Shown here one piece after another: positions 52,504 to 62,196 of a stretch of DNA of 64,000 nt; within the stretch, counting starts at the first letter, position 1, and each line of letters begins with the position of its first letter. Under the pieces are notes generated by a model. The model was not told where the DNA came from, did not search any database, and saw only the letters and a list, made by a program, of their open reading frames with translations. Source of the DNA: Kibdelosporangium sp. MJ126-NF4 (GTDB taxonomy: Bacteria > Actinomycetota > Actinomycetes > Mycobacteriales > Pseudonocardiaceae); assembly GCF_000826545.1 (NCBI RefSeq), contig NZ_CDME01000002.1:1807187-1871186 (forward strand). The letters are read 5' to 3'. The position numbers and the translations under genes are program-made.

Positions 52504-53847
52504 TTGTATAACGTAGTGACTGAAAATGGCTCCTGGCGACCGGCAACCCCGGCTCAACAGGGGATTTGGGTTCTCGACAAGGATGAACAACTCAGGCCGA
52601 CTTACCTGATTCCCACCGTCCTTGAATTCACCGGACCTGTCGATAACGCCATTTTGGCCGAATCGGCGGGGCACGCATTGCGCAGGCATCCGGCACTGCG
52701 GTCACGCTTTCGACTCGACCCGGTCACCCAGCGCGTCGAATATCGGACCGACGGCCAGCCCGGCGAGGTCGGGTTCATCGACGCGCAGGCCGACGGCTGG
52801 ACCGCCGCGGAACTCGACCGGCTGGTCGACGTGCTCTGCTGGACCCCGTTCGACCTGGCACACGAGGCGCAGGCGCGCGGCGAGGTGATCAGGCTCGACG
52901 ACACCACGACGCTGCTGGTGCTCACCATGCACCACATTTCCTTCGACGGCTGGTCACGGCACCTGCTCGTGAACGAGATCATCGACGGCTACCAGGCGTT
53001 GTCCCGTGGCGAGCCGCTGGACACCTCCCTGTCGGCGCACCCCGCCGACCTCATCGAGACGCCAAATCCCGACGTGACGGCCCGCCGCGTGGCCGAGGCG
53101 GTCACGCGGCTGCGCGGCGCGCCACTGACCGTGACACTGCCCTACGACCGGCGCCCGGTACCGGGCGAGACGTCCGTTCTCGGCGCCAACCTGTCGATCG
53201 AGCTGGACGAGGAGCTGACCGGCAAGGTCATGGCGGTTGCCACCCAGGAGGGCTGCACGCCGTTCATGACCGCGGTCGCCCTGCTGGCGGGCACGTTGTC
53301 GCGGTGTTCCGGCCAACGGGACTTCCTGTTCGCGCTCGGCTGGCCCGGCCGTGAGGACCCGACGACCGCCGACGCGATCGGCATGTTCATGTCCACGCTG
53401 GTGCTGCGGGTCGGCCTGGACGACACCACGACGTGGCGGGAACTGGTGCACAACGCGCGGATCGGCGCCATGGAGGCGTTCATGGACTGCGACGTGCCGC
53501 TTGAGCCGATCGCGACCGCGCTCAACCCCGGCAGGCACGTGATCTGGCCGCCACTGACACCGGTGCTGGTCAACGTGGACGATCTGCCGCTCGAACTGCC
53601 CGTCGCACCCGGCGTGACCGGCCGGTACCGGCTCGACGGCCCGGTGTACACGAAGTACGACCTGGATCTCTTCGTCCGGCTCGACCAAGGCGATTCCGGC
53701 AGTCGACTGACATTGGCGATCGACTATCCGACGGATCTGTTCGACACGCCGACGATCGAGACCCTGCTCTCCGGCCTACGCCGTAGCGCCGTTGACCTGG
53801 CCTATTCCACAGAGGAGCCGTGCCGTGTCCGACCAGCAGACAGCTGA
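52504..53847 (+). CDS. Free-standing NRPS condensation domain
   Basis: 447 residues forming a single C domain: start motif PATPAQQGIWVLDK, catalytic HHISFDGWS (143-149), and later motifs IGMFMSTLVLRV and the latch-like region near DLDLFVRLD. It has no A or PCP part. TTG start at 52504 (AGGGGG nine bases upstream) or GTG at 52516. It would join an acyl or aminoacyl group to the amino acid on the free PCP or on the next protein's N-terminal PCP. The gene overlaps the PCP gene by 23 bp. Confidence 0.88.
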   Translation: MYNVVTENGSWRPATPAQQGIWVLDKDEQLRPTYLIPTVLEFTGPVDNAILAESAGHALRRHPALRSRFRLDPVTQRVEYRTDGQPGEVGFIDAQADGWTAAELDRLVDVLCWTPFDLAHEAQARGEVIRLDDTTTLLVLTMHHISFDGWSRHLLVNEIIDGYQALSRGEPLDTSLSAHPADLIETPNPDVTARRVAEAVTRLRGAPLTVTLPYDRRPVPGETSVLGANLSIELDEELTGKVMAVATQEGCTPFMTAVALLAGTLSRCSGQRDFLFALGWPGREDPTTADAIGMFMSTLVLRVGLDDTTTWRELVHNARIGAMEAFMDCDVPLEPIATALNPGRHVIWPPLTPVLVNVDDLPLELPVAPGVTGRYRLDGPVYTKYDLDLFVRLDQGDSGSRLTLAIDYPTDLFDTPTIETLLSGLRRSAVDLAYSTEEPCRVRPADS

Positions 53848-54163
53848 CGTCAATTTAGCCGACGCCGACGAACGACTCGAGATTGTTCGCTCGGTATGGC
53901 GGGAAGTACTCGGAGTCACCGACGTCGCCGACGACGTCACGTTTTTCGACCAAGGCGGTGATTCACTCCGCCTTGTCATGCTCGTCGAGCGACTCAATCA
54001 GACAACCGGTCGCGCACTGAAAACAATCGACCTATTCAGGGCCGGTACCGTCCGTGGTCATTCAGACCTCCTCCGCACATCAGACAATCCGGCCACAACC
54101 GGATTCCGCGGCACCACGCGGAGTGACCTGATCAACGCAGCGCGTTCTCGAAAGCCGCAATAA
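53825..54163 (+). CDS. Free-standing peptidyl carrier protein (PCP)
   Basis: 112 residues with the phosphopantetheine site FFDQGGDSLRLVMLVERL. GTG start at 53825, seven bases after GGAG and inside the 3' end of the C-domain gene. Codon 11 is TTA (53855-53857), rare in this GC range and in Streptomyces relatives read only by the bldA tRNA. A free PCP next to an OxyD-like P450 and a TEII is the usual arrangement for making a beta-hydroxy amino acid. Its adenylation enzyme is not in the window. Confidence 0.88.
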   Translation: MSDQQTADVNLADADERLEIVRSVWREVLGVTDVADDVTFFDQGGDSLRLVMLVERLNQTTGRALKTIDLFRAGTVRGHSDLLRTSDNPATTGFRGTTRSDLINAARSRKPQ

Positions 54164-54263
54164 ACAGTCATTCTTCCGGCGTCAACATCGTCGGCACTGC
54201 CGGAACCTGCAACCATTTCTCCGCCGCAGAGCAATCTGACCGAAATGCCCATGGAGGCGAGCC

Positions 54264-57200
54264 ATGTCGTTGGACGAGTACGCGGTCGCGGTACTGGGCC
54301 CGGACACTGACGTGACCGGGTTCGCCACACACAGTTTCGTCGCGCTCGGCGGGGACTCGCTGCGAGCCATGCGTCTCGCGGCGCTGGTCCAGCAGCAGCA
54401 CGGCGTCCGCATCCCGGTCGCCGACCTGTTGTCCGCCAAACCACTGGCGGACGTGCTGTCCGGTGTGCCGGGACTGTCCGGCACACCGGACCGCGACACA
54501 CCTGGCACCGAGTCGACGGGCACGCTTTCCGCGACACAGCGCGGAATGTGGATGACCGAGAAGGTTGTCGGGGGCTCCACCTACAACCTCGTCTTCACGA
54601 TCCACGTCGACAGCGGCCATCTGGACCGGCACGTGTTCGACCGGGCCGTCGCGGGCACGGTGGCCCGGCACGCGGGCCTACGCACGGTGTTCCGTGAACA
54701 CGACGGTGACGTGATGCCCGTTGTGCTCTCCCACCACACGCCGGACATCACCGACGCCGAGCACACCGGGGATGCCGCGGGGTTCGAGGAGGCCGTCCGC
54801 GCGATCGCGGCGGACAACGGCCGGAAACCCTTTGACCTCAGCGCCGCGCCCCCGTTCCGGTTGGTCCGGGTGACCGGTCCGGCCGGGCGGCAGGCGATCG
54901 TGCTGACGGGGCACCACATGGTGCTCGACGGCTGGGCCATCGGCCTGCTGTTCACCGAGATCTTCACCAACTACGACGCCTTCGTCGCCGGGCAGCCCTC
55001 GCCGTACACCGAACCCGCGCCCACCATGCGTGCTCTGGTGGCCAGGCAGGAAACGTTACGGGACAACGGCGAATGGGACCGGCAGGCCGAGTTCTGGCTC
55101 AAGCACCTCGACGGCGTGCCGACCGTCCTGGAGCTACCGGCGGACCGGCCGAGGCCCGCCATCCAGGACCCACGCGGCGAACGCGTCACGCTCGACCTCG
55201 GTCCGGACATGAGCGCACTGGTCAAGGACCGGGCACGGGAGCTCGGAGTCACGCGGTTCGCGTTCCTGCTCGGCGCCTACGCGTTGACACTGAGCCGGTG
55301 GACCGGTGCCCGCCGGATGCTGGTCGGTGTGTCGCTGTACGGTCGCGACACCACCGAACTGGCCGAGCTGATCGCGGTCGCGGGCAACCTGGTCGCGGTC
55401 CGCGTCGACGTGGACGACGACCAGCCGGTCACCGAGTTCCTCCGCGCGGTGCAGGATTCGGTGGCACGCAGTATCGACGCGGGCGCGCTGCCCTTCGACG
55501 AGGTGGTCACCCGCCTCGGTGTCGAGCGCAGCCTCGGCGCGCACCCGCTCGTGCAGGTCTGCTTCGGCATGCACGACCAGCTTGTCCCCCAAGGCATCCA
55601 GACCAGCACCGGGCACCTCACAGTCGAGGAGGGCCACGGCGGCGGCGCCCAGTTCGACCTGTCACTGCTGTTCGGCCAGTCGGAACCGACACTAGCCGCG
55701 CAGGTCGAGTACGCCACCAGCGTGTGGAGCAAGGCGGACGCGGAGGGGTTCGCCGCCGACTTCGCCACGGCCGCGGCCGAACTGGCCGACGGGAACCCGG
55801 TTCTCGAACAGCTGCGGTGTGTCTCGCCCGCCCGCCGCGCGGTCCTGGCCACGCTCAACGCCACCCGGCAGGACTTCCCGGCGACCACGTTGGACGAACT
55901 GGTCCGCGAGGTGGCCCGCCGCACACCGGACGTCGTCGCCGTACGCGAGGGCGACATCGAGCTGACCTACACCGAACTGTGCGGTGCGGCCGCGGAACAG
56001 GCCCGGATCCTGCGGGAGGCGGGCGTGCGCCCCGGCGACCGGGTACTGGTGGGCCTGGACCGGTCCATCGCGGAAACCGTTGCGGTGCTCGGGATTGCCT
56101 GGGCGGGCGCGGCGTATGTCGGCGTCGACCTGGCCGTGCCGAGCGCGCACACGGAGAAGATCCTCGCCAAGGCCGACGCGCGGGCAGCGCTCGTCTCGGC
56201 TGTTCCCGACGTTCTCGCCAGCCAGGGCGTACCGGTCTGCGCGACCTGGGAGCCGGGCTGGCCGTCGGCCGACGTCCCGGCCGAGCCAGCCGATCCGGCG
56301 CGGATCGCCTACGTGGCCTTCACCTCCGGGTCCACCGGTGTCCCGAAGGGCGTCGCGGTGCCGCACCGCGCGGGCGTCCGGTTGGTGCACGACGCGGACT
56401 TCGTCACGCTCGGGCCGGGTGAACGCGTGCTCCGGTTGTCCCCGCTGGCTTTCGACGCGTCCACGTTGGAGATCTGGGGACCGCTGGCGTCCGGCGCCAC
56501 CATGGAGATCTACCCGGCGGGCATCCCCGCACCGAGCGAGCTCGGCGCGTTCCTGTTGCAGCGCGGTGTCACCGTGGCCTGGCTGACCGCCGGACTGTTC
56601 CGGCTGGTCGAGGAGTTCGCGCCGGACTCGTTCGCCGGGCTGCGCCAGCTGATCTCCGGCGGTGACGTCGTACCGCACGACCACGTCGCACGGGTGCTCG
56701 ACCGGCATCCGGGCATCGTGATCAGCAACGGCTACGGGCCGACCGAGAACACCACGTTCACCGCGACCCACTCGGTGACCGCGGCCCACGACGTGGACGG
56801 GCCGCTGCCGATCGGCACCCCGATCCCCGGCACCACGGTGTACGTCCTGGACGAACGGCACAGGTTGCTGCCGCCCGGCGCGGTCGGCGAGCTGTACGCG
56901 GCTGGCGCGGGCCTCGCCGACGGATACATCGGCGACGCCACGGAGACCGAACGCAGCTTCGGGCACTTCTCTCCCGATGTGCCCGAGCGGCTCTACCGCA
57001 CGGGCGACCTCGTACGGATCGATACCCAGGGACGCCTTCGGTTCCTCGGCAGGCGTGACAGCCAGGTCAAGCTGCGTGGCTACCGGGTGGAGTTGTCCGC
57101 GATCAACGACGTGCTGTCGGCCGACCCGCGTGTGGCCGACTCGGTCGTGCTCGTCAGCGACGGGGACAGCGCGGACAAACGCCTGATCGCCGCCGTTGTC

Positions 57201-57626
57201 CCCGCCGCGTCCGTGCGAACGGACGAGCTGCGCGACATGCTCGCCGGGCAGTTGCCGGTGTACATGGTGCCGACGCTGTGGGCGGTGGTCGACCGGATCC
57301 CGGTGACCGGCAACGGCAAGGTCGACCGGCGTGCGCTCGTCGCCGTGGCCGCGCCAGCCGGGCAGCGGCCACACGTGCCCGAGCAGCCGGAGCAGGACTT
57401 CACGTCGATGTCCGTGTTCTTCACCAAGGCCTTGCCGGACGCACCGGAGGGCGCGTTCACCGCCGAGACGGACTTCTTCACCGTCGGCGGCAACTCGATG
57501 GGCGCGCTGCGGCTGATCCGGCTGGTCAAGGACGAGCTTGGGGTGACCGTGCGGCTGCGGGACTTCCTGTTGTCGCCCACGCCCGCCGGTCTGCACCAGC
57601 TGATCGAGAAAGCCGCAGCGGTATGA
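54264..57626 (+). CDS. NRPS: PCP-C-A-PCP, valine-type code
   Basis: 1120 residues. PCP1 (1-70; Ser32 in LGGDSLRAM), C domain (85-520; HHMVLDG 217-223), A domain (545-1030; FTSGSTGVPKG, YGPTENTT, YRTGDLVR, NGKVDR with Lys1019), PCP2 (1045-1115; Ser1078 in GGNSMGA). Aligning by eye to GrsA, the specificity residues are D731 A732 L735 W773 I797 G799 G823 T831 F832 K1019 (DALWIGGTFK), which matches published valine codes. There is no E or MT domain. A TTA codon is at 55056-55058 (codon 265). It overlaps the next P450 as ATGA. PCP1 has no A domain of its own. Confidence 0.93.
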   Translation: MSLDEYAVAVLGPDTDVTGFATHSFVALGGDSLRAMRLAALVQQQHGVRIPVADLLSAKPLADVLSGVPGLSGTPDRDTPGTESTGTLSATQRGMWMTEKVVGGSTYNLVFTIHVDSGHLDRHVFDRAVAGTVARHAGLRTVFREHDGDVMPVVLSHHTPDITDAEHTGDAAGFEEAVRAIAADNGRKPFDLSAAPPFRLVRVTGPAGRQAIVLTGHHMVLDGWAIGLLFTEIFTNYDAFVAGQPSPYTEPAPTMRALVARQETLRDNGEWDRQAEFWLKHLDGVPTVLELPADRPRPAIQDPRGERVTLDLGPDMSALVKDRARELGVTRFAFLLGAYALTLSRWTGARRMLVGVSLYGRDTTELAELIAVAGNLVAVRVDVDDDQPVTEFLRAVQDSVARSIDAGALPFDEVVTRLGVERSLGAHPLVQVCFGMHDQLVPQGIQTSTGHLTVEEGHGGGAQFDLSLLFGQSEPTLAAQVEYATSVWSKADAEGFAADFATAAAELADGNPVLEQLRCVSPARRAVLATLNATRQDFPATTLDELVREVARRTPDVVAVREGDIELTYTELCGAAAEQARILREAGVRPGDRVLVGLDRSIAETVAVLGIAWAGAAYVGVDLAVPSAHTEKILAKADARAALVSAVPDVLASQGVPVCATWEPGWPSADVPAEPADPARIAYVAFTSGSTGVPKGVAVPHRAGVRLVHDADFVTLGPGERVLRLSPLAFDASTLEIWGPLASGATMEIYPAGIPAPSELGAFLLQRGVTVAWLTAGLFRLVEEFAPDSFAGLRQLISGGDVVPHDHVARVLDRHPGIVISNGYGPTENTTFTATHSVTAAHDVDGPLPIGTPIPGTTVYVLDERHRLLPPGAVGELYAAGAGLADGYIGDATETERSFGHFSPDVPERLYRTGDLVRIDTQGRLRFLGRRDSQVKLRGYRVELSAINDVLSADPRVADSVVLVSDGDSADKRLIAAVVPAASVRTDELRDMLAGQLPVYMVPTLWAVVDRIPVTGNGKVDRRALVAVAAPAGQRPHVPEQPEQDFTSMSVFFTKALPDAPEGAFTAETDFFTVGGNSMGALRLIRLVKDELGVTVRLRDFLLSPTPAGLHQLIEKAAAV

Positions 57627-58738
57627 CCACCCAGCCTGCGGCCGTGCGCGGCTTTGAATGGGACGACGGTCTGGAGTGCTGGATCGTCTCCGATCCGGTT
57701 CTCGCGCGCCAGGTCCTGAACCACCCTGGTTTCTCGTCCCGGACCTCAGCCCGGTTGAGCGCGCTGTACATGACCGATGAGGCCCGTCAGGAACACCACG
57801 CCCTCACCGAGTTCATGCGGTTGTGGTTCGTGCACACCGACGGCCCCGAGCACGCCGCGCTGCGCAAACCCGTGCAGCGGCTGTTTTCCGCGTCCTATGT
57901 CCGGTCGATCGCGCCACGGATCACCGAGATCGTCGACGAGTGCCTGGAGGACCTGGCACGGGCGACACCGCACGACGTGGTGCCGACCGTCGCGGAGGCC
58001 GTGTCCGGCAGGGTGATGGCACACATCGTCGGCGTGGACGAACCACCCGCGGTGCTGCACACGTGGTCGCAGCGGCTGTCGTCGTTCATCGCCGCGATGT
58101 ACCGCCGTGATCACGCCAGGAGCGCGCACGAGGTCATGCTGCGGATGCGGGAGAGCCTGACGCAGGCGCACGCCGTCGAGGGGTTCCCGAGTGACACCGA
58201 GGAGGATCGGGCCCGCACGTTCGCCACCTGGTCGATGATCCTGTTCGGGGGCTTGGAGACCACGGCGTCGCTGATCGGGTCGTGTGTCCTTGCCGTGCTC
58301 GGCGATCCCGTGCTGTGGGCCAGGGTCCGCGCGGACGACGGAGTCGAGGCGATCGTCGAGTCGGTACTCGAACAGCGCCCGCCGCTGCGCAACGTCGGCC
58401 GAGTCGCAGCCGAGGACTTCGAGTTCGCCGGGTCGCCGCTGCGCGCGGGGGATCTGGTCCTGGTGTCGTTGGAAGGCGGCGCGTTGCTCACCGACGACCA
58501 GCCGGACGAGGGACTGACCGGCTGCCCGGTCGGCGAGAGCCGACAGCACCTGATCTTCGGCTTCGGCTCGCACTACTGCGTCGGCGCGCCACTGGCCAGG
58601 CTCGAAGCCGCGACCACACTGCGCCGGTTCGCCCAGCGCCTCCCCGAGGCGCGGCTCGCGGACAACGCGGCCGTGTGGGGCCCGAACCTGTCCTACGTCG
58701 GCCTTGACCACCTGTATGTCGAACTGGGGGGCCGGTGA
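57623..58738 (+). CDS. Noncanonical cytochrome P450 between NRPS and PKS
   Basis: 371 residues, short for a P450. The heme loop FGFGSHYCVGAPLARLEA and I-helix GGLETT are intact, and GPEHAALRKPV matches the C-helix. However, the K-helix reads VESVLEQRPP where VEELLRYxSP is expected, so the ExxR Glu and Arg are both absent, and the ANRDPxxF region is replaced by a shorter DDQPDEG segment. Loss of ExxR is known in a few active actinomycete P450s such as CYP157. Coupled by ATGA and GTGA overlaps on both sides, it probably acts on the carrier-bound intermediate or has a structural role. Confidence 0.88.
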   Translation: MTTQPAAVRGFEWDDGLECWIVSDPVLARQVLNHPGFSSRTSARLSALYMTDEARQEHHALTEFMRLWFVHTDGPEHAALRKPVQRLFSASYVRSIAPRITEIVDECLEDLARATPHDVVPTVAEAVSGRVMAHIVGVDEPPAVLHTWSQRLSSFIAAMYRRDHARSAHEVMLRMRESLTQAHAVEGFPSDTEEDRARTFATWSMILFGGLETTASLIGSCVLAVLGDPVLWARVRADDGVEAIVESVLEQRPPLRNVGRVAAEDFEFAGSPLRAGDLVLVSLEGGALLTDDQPDEGLTGCPVGESRQHLIFGFGSHYCVGAPLARLEAATTLRRFAQRLPEARLADNAAVWGPNLSYVGLDHLYVELGGR

Positions 58739-61700
58739 TCGCCGTCGTCGGCATGGCCTGCCGGTACCCCAAGGCCGCCGACATCCGCCAGTACTGGGCG
58801 AACCTGCGCGCGGGAGTGGAGGGCGTCAGCCGCTTCACCCGGGACGAGGCCATCGCCCGCGGCACCGACCCCGACCTGGCCCGACGGCCGGAGTTCGTGC
58901 CAGCCAAGGGCTTCCTCACCGGATCCGCCGACTTCGACTGGGCGTTCTTCGGCTACAGCCGCGCCGAGGCCGCCGGGATCGACCCGCAGCAGCGGGTGTT
59001 CCTGGAATGCGCGTCGGCCGCTGTCGACGACGCGGGCATCGACCCGACCAGGTTCCCCGGCTGGATCGGGCTCTACGCCGGAGCCGACGTCGTCGGCCCG
59101 CCCTCGGACGCGGGCCTGAGTGAGATGGCGCAGGTGATCGGGCGGGAGAAGGACTTCCTCGCGACTCGGGTGGCGTACAAGCTGGGTTTCCGCGGTCCCG
59201 CGGTGACAGTGCAGACGGCGTGCTCGACGTCGTTGACCGCCACCCACATGGCGGTACGGAGCCTGCTGGGCAACGAGTGCGATGTCGCTCTCGCCGGTGG
59301 CGTCACCGTGACCGGCGCGGGCGAATGGGGCTATCTTCACGAAGCCGGTGGGATTCTTTCCCCGGACGGGTACTGCCGTCCGTTCGACGAGAACGCCGGT
59401 GGCACTGTCCCCAGTGAGGGCGTCGGCGTCGTGGTGCTCAAACGCCTGGCGGACGCGCTGCGCGACGGTGACCGGATCGCCGCGGTGATCCTGGGTTCCG
59501 CGTTGAACAACGACGGCTCCGACAAGATGGGCTACACCGCGCCGTCGATCACCGGGCAGAGCGAGGTCATCGGCTACGCCCAGCAGATCGCCGGAATCGA
59601 CCCGGCGGACATCGACTACGTCGAGGCGCACGGCACGGCGACCAGGCTGGGCGACCCGGTCGAGGTGCACGCACTCACCGACGTCTTCCGGGCCAGCACG
59701 GACGCCACCGGCTGGTGCCTGCTCGGCGCGGTGAAAAGCAACCTCGGACACACCGGCGCGGCCGCGGGCGTGGCCGGGCTGATCAAGACCGTGCTGATGA
59801 TGGAACACCGCGAGGTCGTGCCCACGTTGCACTACAGCGCGCCAAACCCGTTGCTGGACATCGAGTCCACGCCGTTCCAGGTGTGCGCCGCCACCGGGCC
59901 GTGGCCGTCTCGCGGCACTCCGCTCGCCGCGGTGAGCTCGTTCGGCGTCGGTGGCACGAACGCACACGTCGTCGTGCAGGCGGCACCGGAACGCGACCGT
60001 CCACTCCGGAGCGGGAAGCGGATCGTGCCGCTGTCGGCCGCGTCCACGGACGCGCTCGGCCGCCTCCGCGAGGACCTCGCCGCACAGCTCACTCCCGGCC
60101 ACAGCTTGTCCGAGGTGTCACGAACGCTCACCGGACGGCGGGTGCACCGTCTTCGGCAGGCCATCGTCGCCGAAGACGTCGCGCAGACAGCGATCCTGCT
60201 GCGCGACACCGCCGCACCCGAGCCACGAACGTTGGGCAAGGTCGCGTTCCTGCTACCCGGCCAGGGAACGCTGCGTGGCGCTGCCGGTGCGGCGCCGTAT
60301 CGGCTGCTGCCCGCGTTCACCGAGGCGTTCGACGAGATCGCGGGCTCCGTCACGGTCGACCTGTCCCCCGTGATCACCGAGGGCACGGGCCCCGAGTGGT
60401 TCGCCAACACCGTCCACCAGCAGCTCGGCCTGTTCACACTCGGCTACGCCCTGGGTCGTCAGCTGGCCGACTGGGGCGTCAAGGCGACCGCGATGTTCGG
60501 CAACAGCGTCGGCGAGTACACCGCTGCCGCTCTCGCCGGAGTCTGGGCTCCCGACGTGGCCGCGAACCTCGTCCACGACCGTGCCACGGCGATGTGGGAC
60601 ACCGCACCCGGCCTGATGGCCACCATCGACTCGGCTGACATCGCCCTCGCGCCGGGAATCTCGGTCGCGGTGGCCGGACCGGGCCGGACCGTGGTGTCCG
60701 GTCCTGTCGCGGCCATGGAGGAATTCCTCGGAGCCGGGCTCGATGCCCGCAGGCTGGCGACGCTGCGAGCGTTCCATTCCCCCTTGATGGAACCGGCAGC
60801 CGCCACCCTGCGGGCGGCCCTCACCGCCGCGCCCGCGCGGCCACCGCGGATCCGGCTGGTGTCCAACGAGACCGGCGACTGGGCCGACCCCGAGTCGATG
60901 CGCACGCCGGACTACTGGACTGGTCAGATGCTGCGGAGTGTGCGGCTGGCCGACGGCGCCGGGACGCTGCTCGCCGCGGGTTTCGAGACGTTCGTCGAGC
61001 TCGGGCCGGGCGCGTCGATGATCAGCACCCTGCGGCGTCATCCGTCCTGGTCGCCCGAGCACACCGTGATTCCGTTGCTCGGGACCTCGGACGATCCCGA
61101 ACACGACCTGTTGCGTGCCGTCGGAACGCTCTGGGAGCACGGCGTGGATCTCGCACTGGCCGACGTGTCCGCGGACACCGAGTCGTTGCGGTGTTCACTG
61201 CCGCCGCATCCGTTCGCGGCCACGAACCCCGGCGCCGACCAGGCCCCGCCGCCACGGGTGACGACCGTGGCGCGTCCGTTCGGCACGCTCGCCGAGTTGT
61301 GGTGCCGCACCCTCGGTGTGGCCGCGGTGTCCGAATCGGACAACTTCTTCGCGCTCGGCGGCGAGTCGCTGATGATCGTGACCCTGCTGCGGCAGGTCCG
61401 TGAGCTGACCGGCCACGAGGTGCCGGTCATCGAGTTCTCCGCCGATCCCACATTCGGCGCACTCGTCCGACTGTCTGGAATGGACTCTCCTGGCCCGGTC
61501 GCCGGGCAGCCGCTGTTCCTGCTCGCCGACGCGATGGGAACCGTGCTCGGGTACCAGGATCTCGTCGGCCTCGCCGACCGGCCGGTGCACTGCCTGGAGC
61601 CGACCCGCCCAGCGCACAGCATCGAAACACTGGCAGCGCAGCACATCGACCAGATCCTCCAGACGCGACCAGCCGGGCCGTACACGCTCGGCGGCTGGTC

Positions 61701-62196
61701 GTTCGGCGCGATCGTCGCCCACGAGGTGGCCGCGCGGCTGCTGCGCCGCGGTCACCGCGTCGACATGCTCGTCTGTCTGGACGGCCACGTCCCCGCGACC
61801 GGCAGACCGATCGGGCTCGACCCCGGTTTCTTCATCGGCGGCGCGTGGCTGCAAGCCGGTGCGGTGTTCGGTGTCGGCCCGGTCGGCAGGCGGACCCGGC
61901 GGGCTCCGGACGTCCGCAGGCAGTTCGTCGGCAACATGAACGCGATGCGGCGGTACCGCCCGCCTGCCGTCGACTGCCCGGCCGTGCTGTTCAAGGCGGG
62001 CGCCGACGCGAGGACCCTGGCCGCGCTGCGGACCCGGCTCGCCCGGATCTACCGGGGCCCGGTCACGGTCCACCCGGCGGCAGGCGATCACTGGTCGATG
62101 CTCACCAACCCCCATGTCCACAGCCTCGCCGCGCGGCTGCGCGAGGAACTGCCCGCACCCGTCACCGTCCACACAGGAGACAGCAATGGTCACTAA
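58735..62196 (+). CDS. Type I PKS: KS-AT-ACP-TE
   Basis: 1153 residues from GTG. KS (1-420) has Cys163 (TACSTS), His299 (EAHGT) and His339 (KSNLGH). AT (500-780) has LLPGQGT, GNSVGE with Ser591 (the usual His before Ser is Asn) and AFHSP (679-683), which suggests malonyl-CoA. ACP Ser878 is in LGGESLMI. The TE (925-1150) has GGWSFGAIVAHE with Ser989 and HWSML near the end. There is no KR, DH or ER, so one malonyl unit would be added as a beta-keto acyl group and released by hydrolysis or cyclisation. It receives its chain from the NRPS. Confidence 0.93.
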   Translation: MIAVVGMACRYPKAADIRQYWANLRAGVEGVSRFTRDEAIARGTDPDLARRPEFVPAKGFLTGSADFDWAFFGYSRAEAAGIDPQQRVFLECASAAVDDAGIDPTRFPGWIGLYAGADVVGPPSDAGLSEMAQVIGREKDFLATRVAYKLGFRGPAVTVQTACSTSLTATHMAVRSLLGNECDVALAGGVTVTGAGEWGYLHEAGGILSPDGYCRPFDENAGGTVPSEGVGVVVLKRLADALRDGDRIAAVILGSALNNDGSDKMGYTAPSITGQSEVIGYAQQIAGIDPADIDYVEAHGTATRLGDPVEVHALTDVFRASTDATGWCLLGAVKSNLGHTGAAAGVAGLIKTVLMMEHREVVPTLHYSAPNPLLDIESTPFQVCAATGPWPSRGTPLAAVSSFGVGGTNAHVVVQAAPERDRPLRSGKRIVPLSAASTDALGRLREDLAAQLTPGHSLSEVSRTLTGRRVHRLRQAIVAEDVAQTAILLRDTAAPEPRTLGKVAFLLPGQGTLRGAAGAAPYRLLPAFTEAFDEIAGSVTVDLSPVITEGTGPEWFANTVHQQLGLFTLGYALGRQLADWGVKATAMFGNSVGEYTAAALAGVWAPDVAANLVHDRATAMWDTAPGLMATIDSADIALAPGISVAVAGPGRTVVSGPVAAMEEFLGAGLDARRLATLRAFHSPLMEPAAATLRAALTAAPARPPRIRLVSNETGDWADPESMRTPDYWTGQMLRSVRLADGAGTLLAAGFETFVELGPGASMISTLRRHPSWSPEHTVIPLLGTSDDPEHDLLRAVGTLWEHGVDLALADVSADTESLRCSLPPHPFAATNPGADQAPPPRVTTVARPFGTLAELWCRTLGVAAVSESDNFFALGGESLMIVTLLRQVRELTGHEVPVIEFSADPTFGALVRLSGMDSPGPVAGQPLFLLADAMGTVLGYQDLVGLADRPVHCLEPTRPAHSIETLAAQHIDQILQTRPAGPYTLGGWSFGAIVAHEVAARLLRRGHRVDMLVCLDGHVPATGRPIGLDPGFFIGGAWLQAGAVFGVGPVGRRTRRAPDVRRQFVGNMNAMRRYRPPAVDCPAVLFKAGADARTLAALRTRLARIYRGPVTVHPAAGDHWSMLTNPHVHSLAARLREELPAPVTVHTGDSNGH

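Noticed and set aside
55692..57596. Minus-strand ORF of 634 codons inside the NRPS
   Set aside because: Antisense to a motif-complete A domain and without recognisable features.
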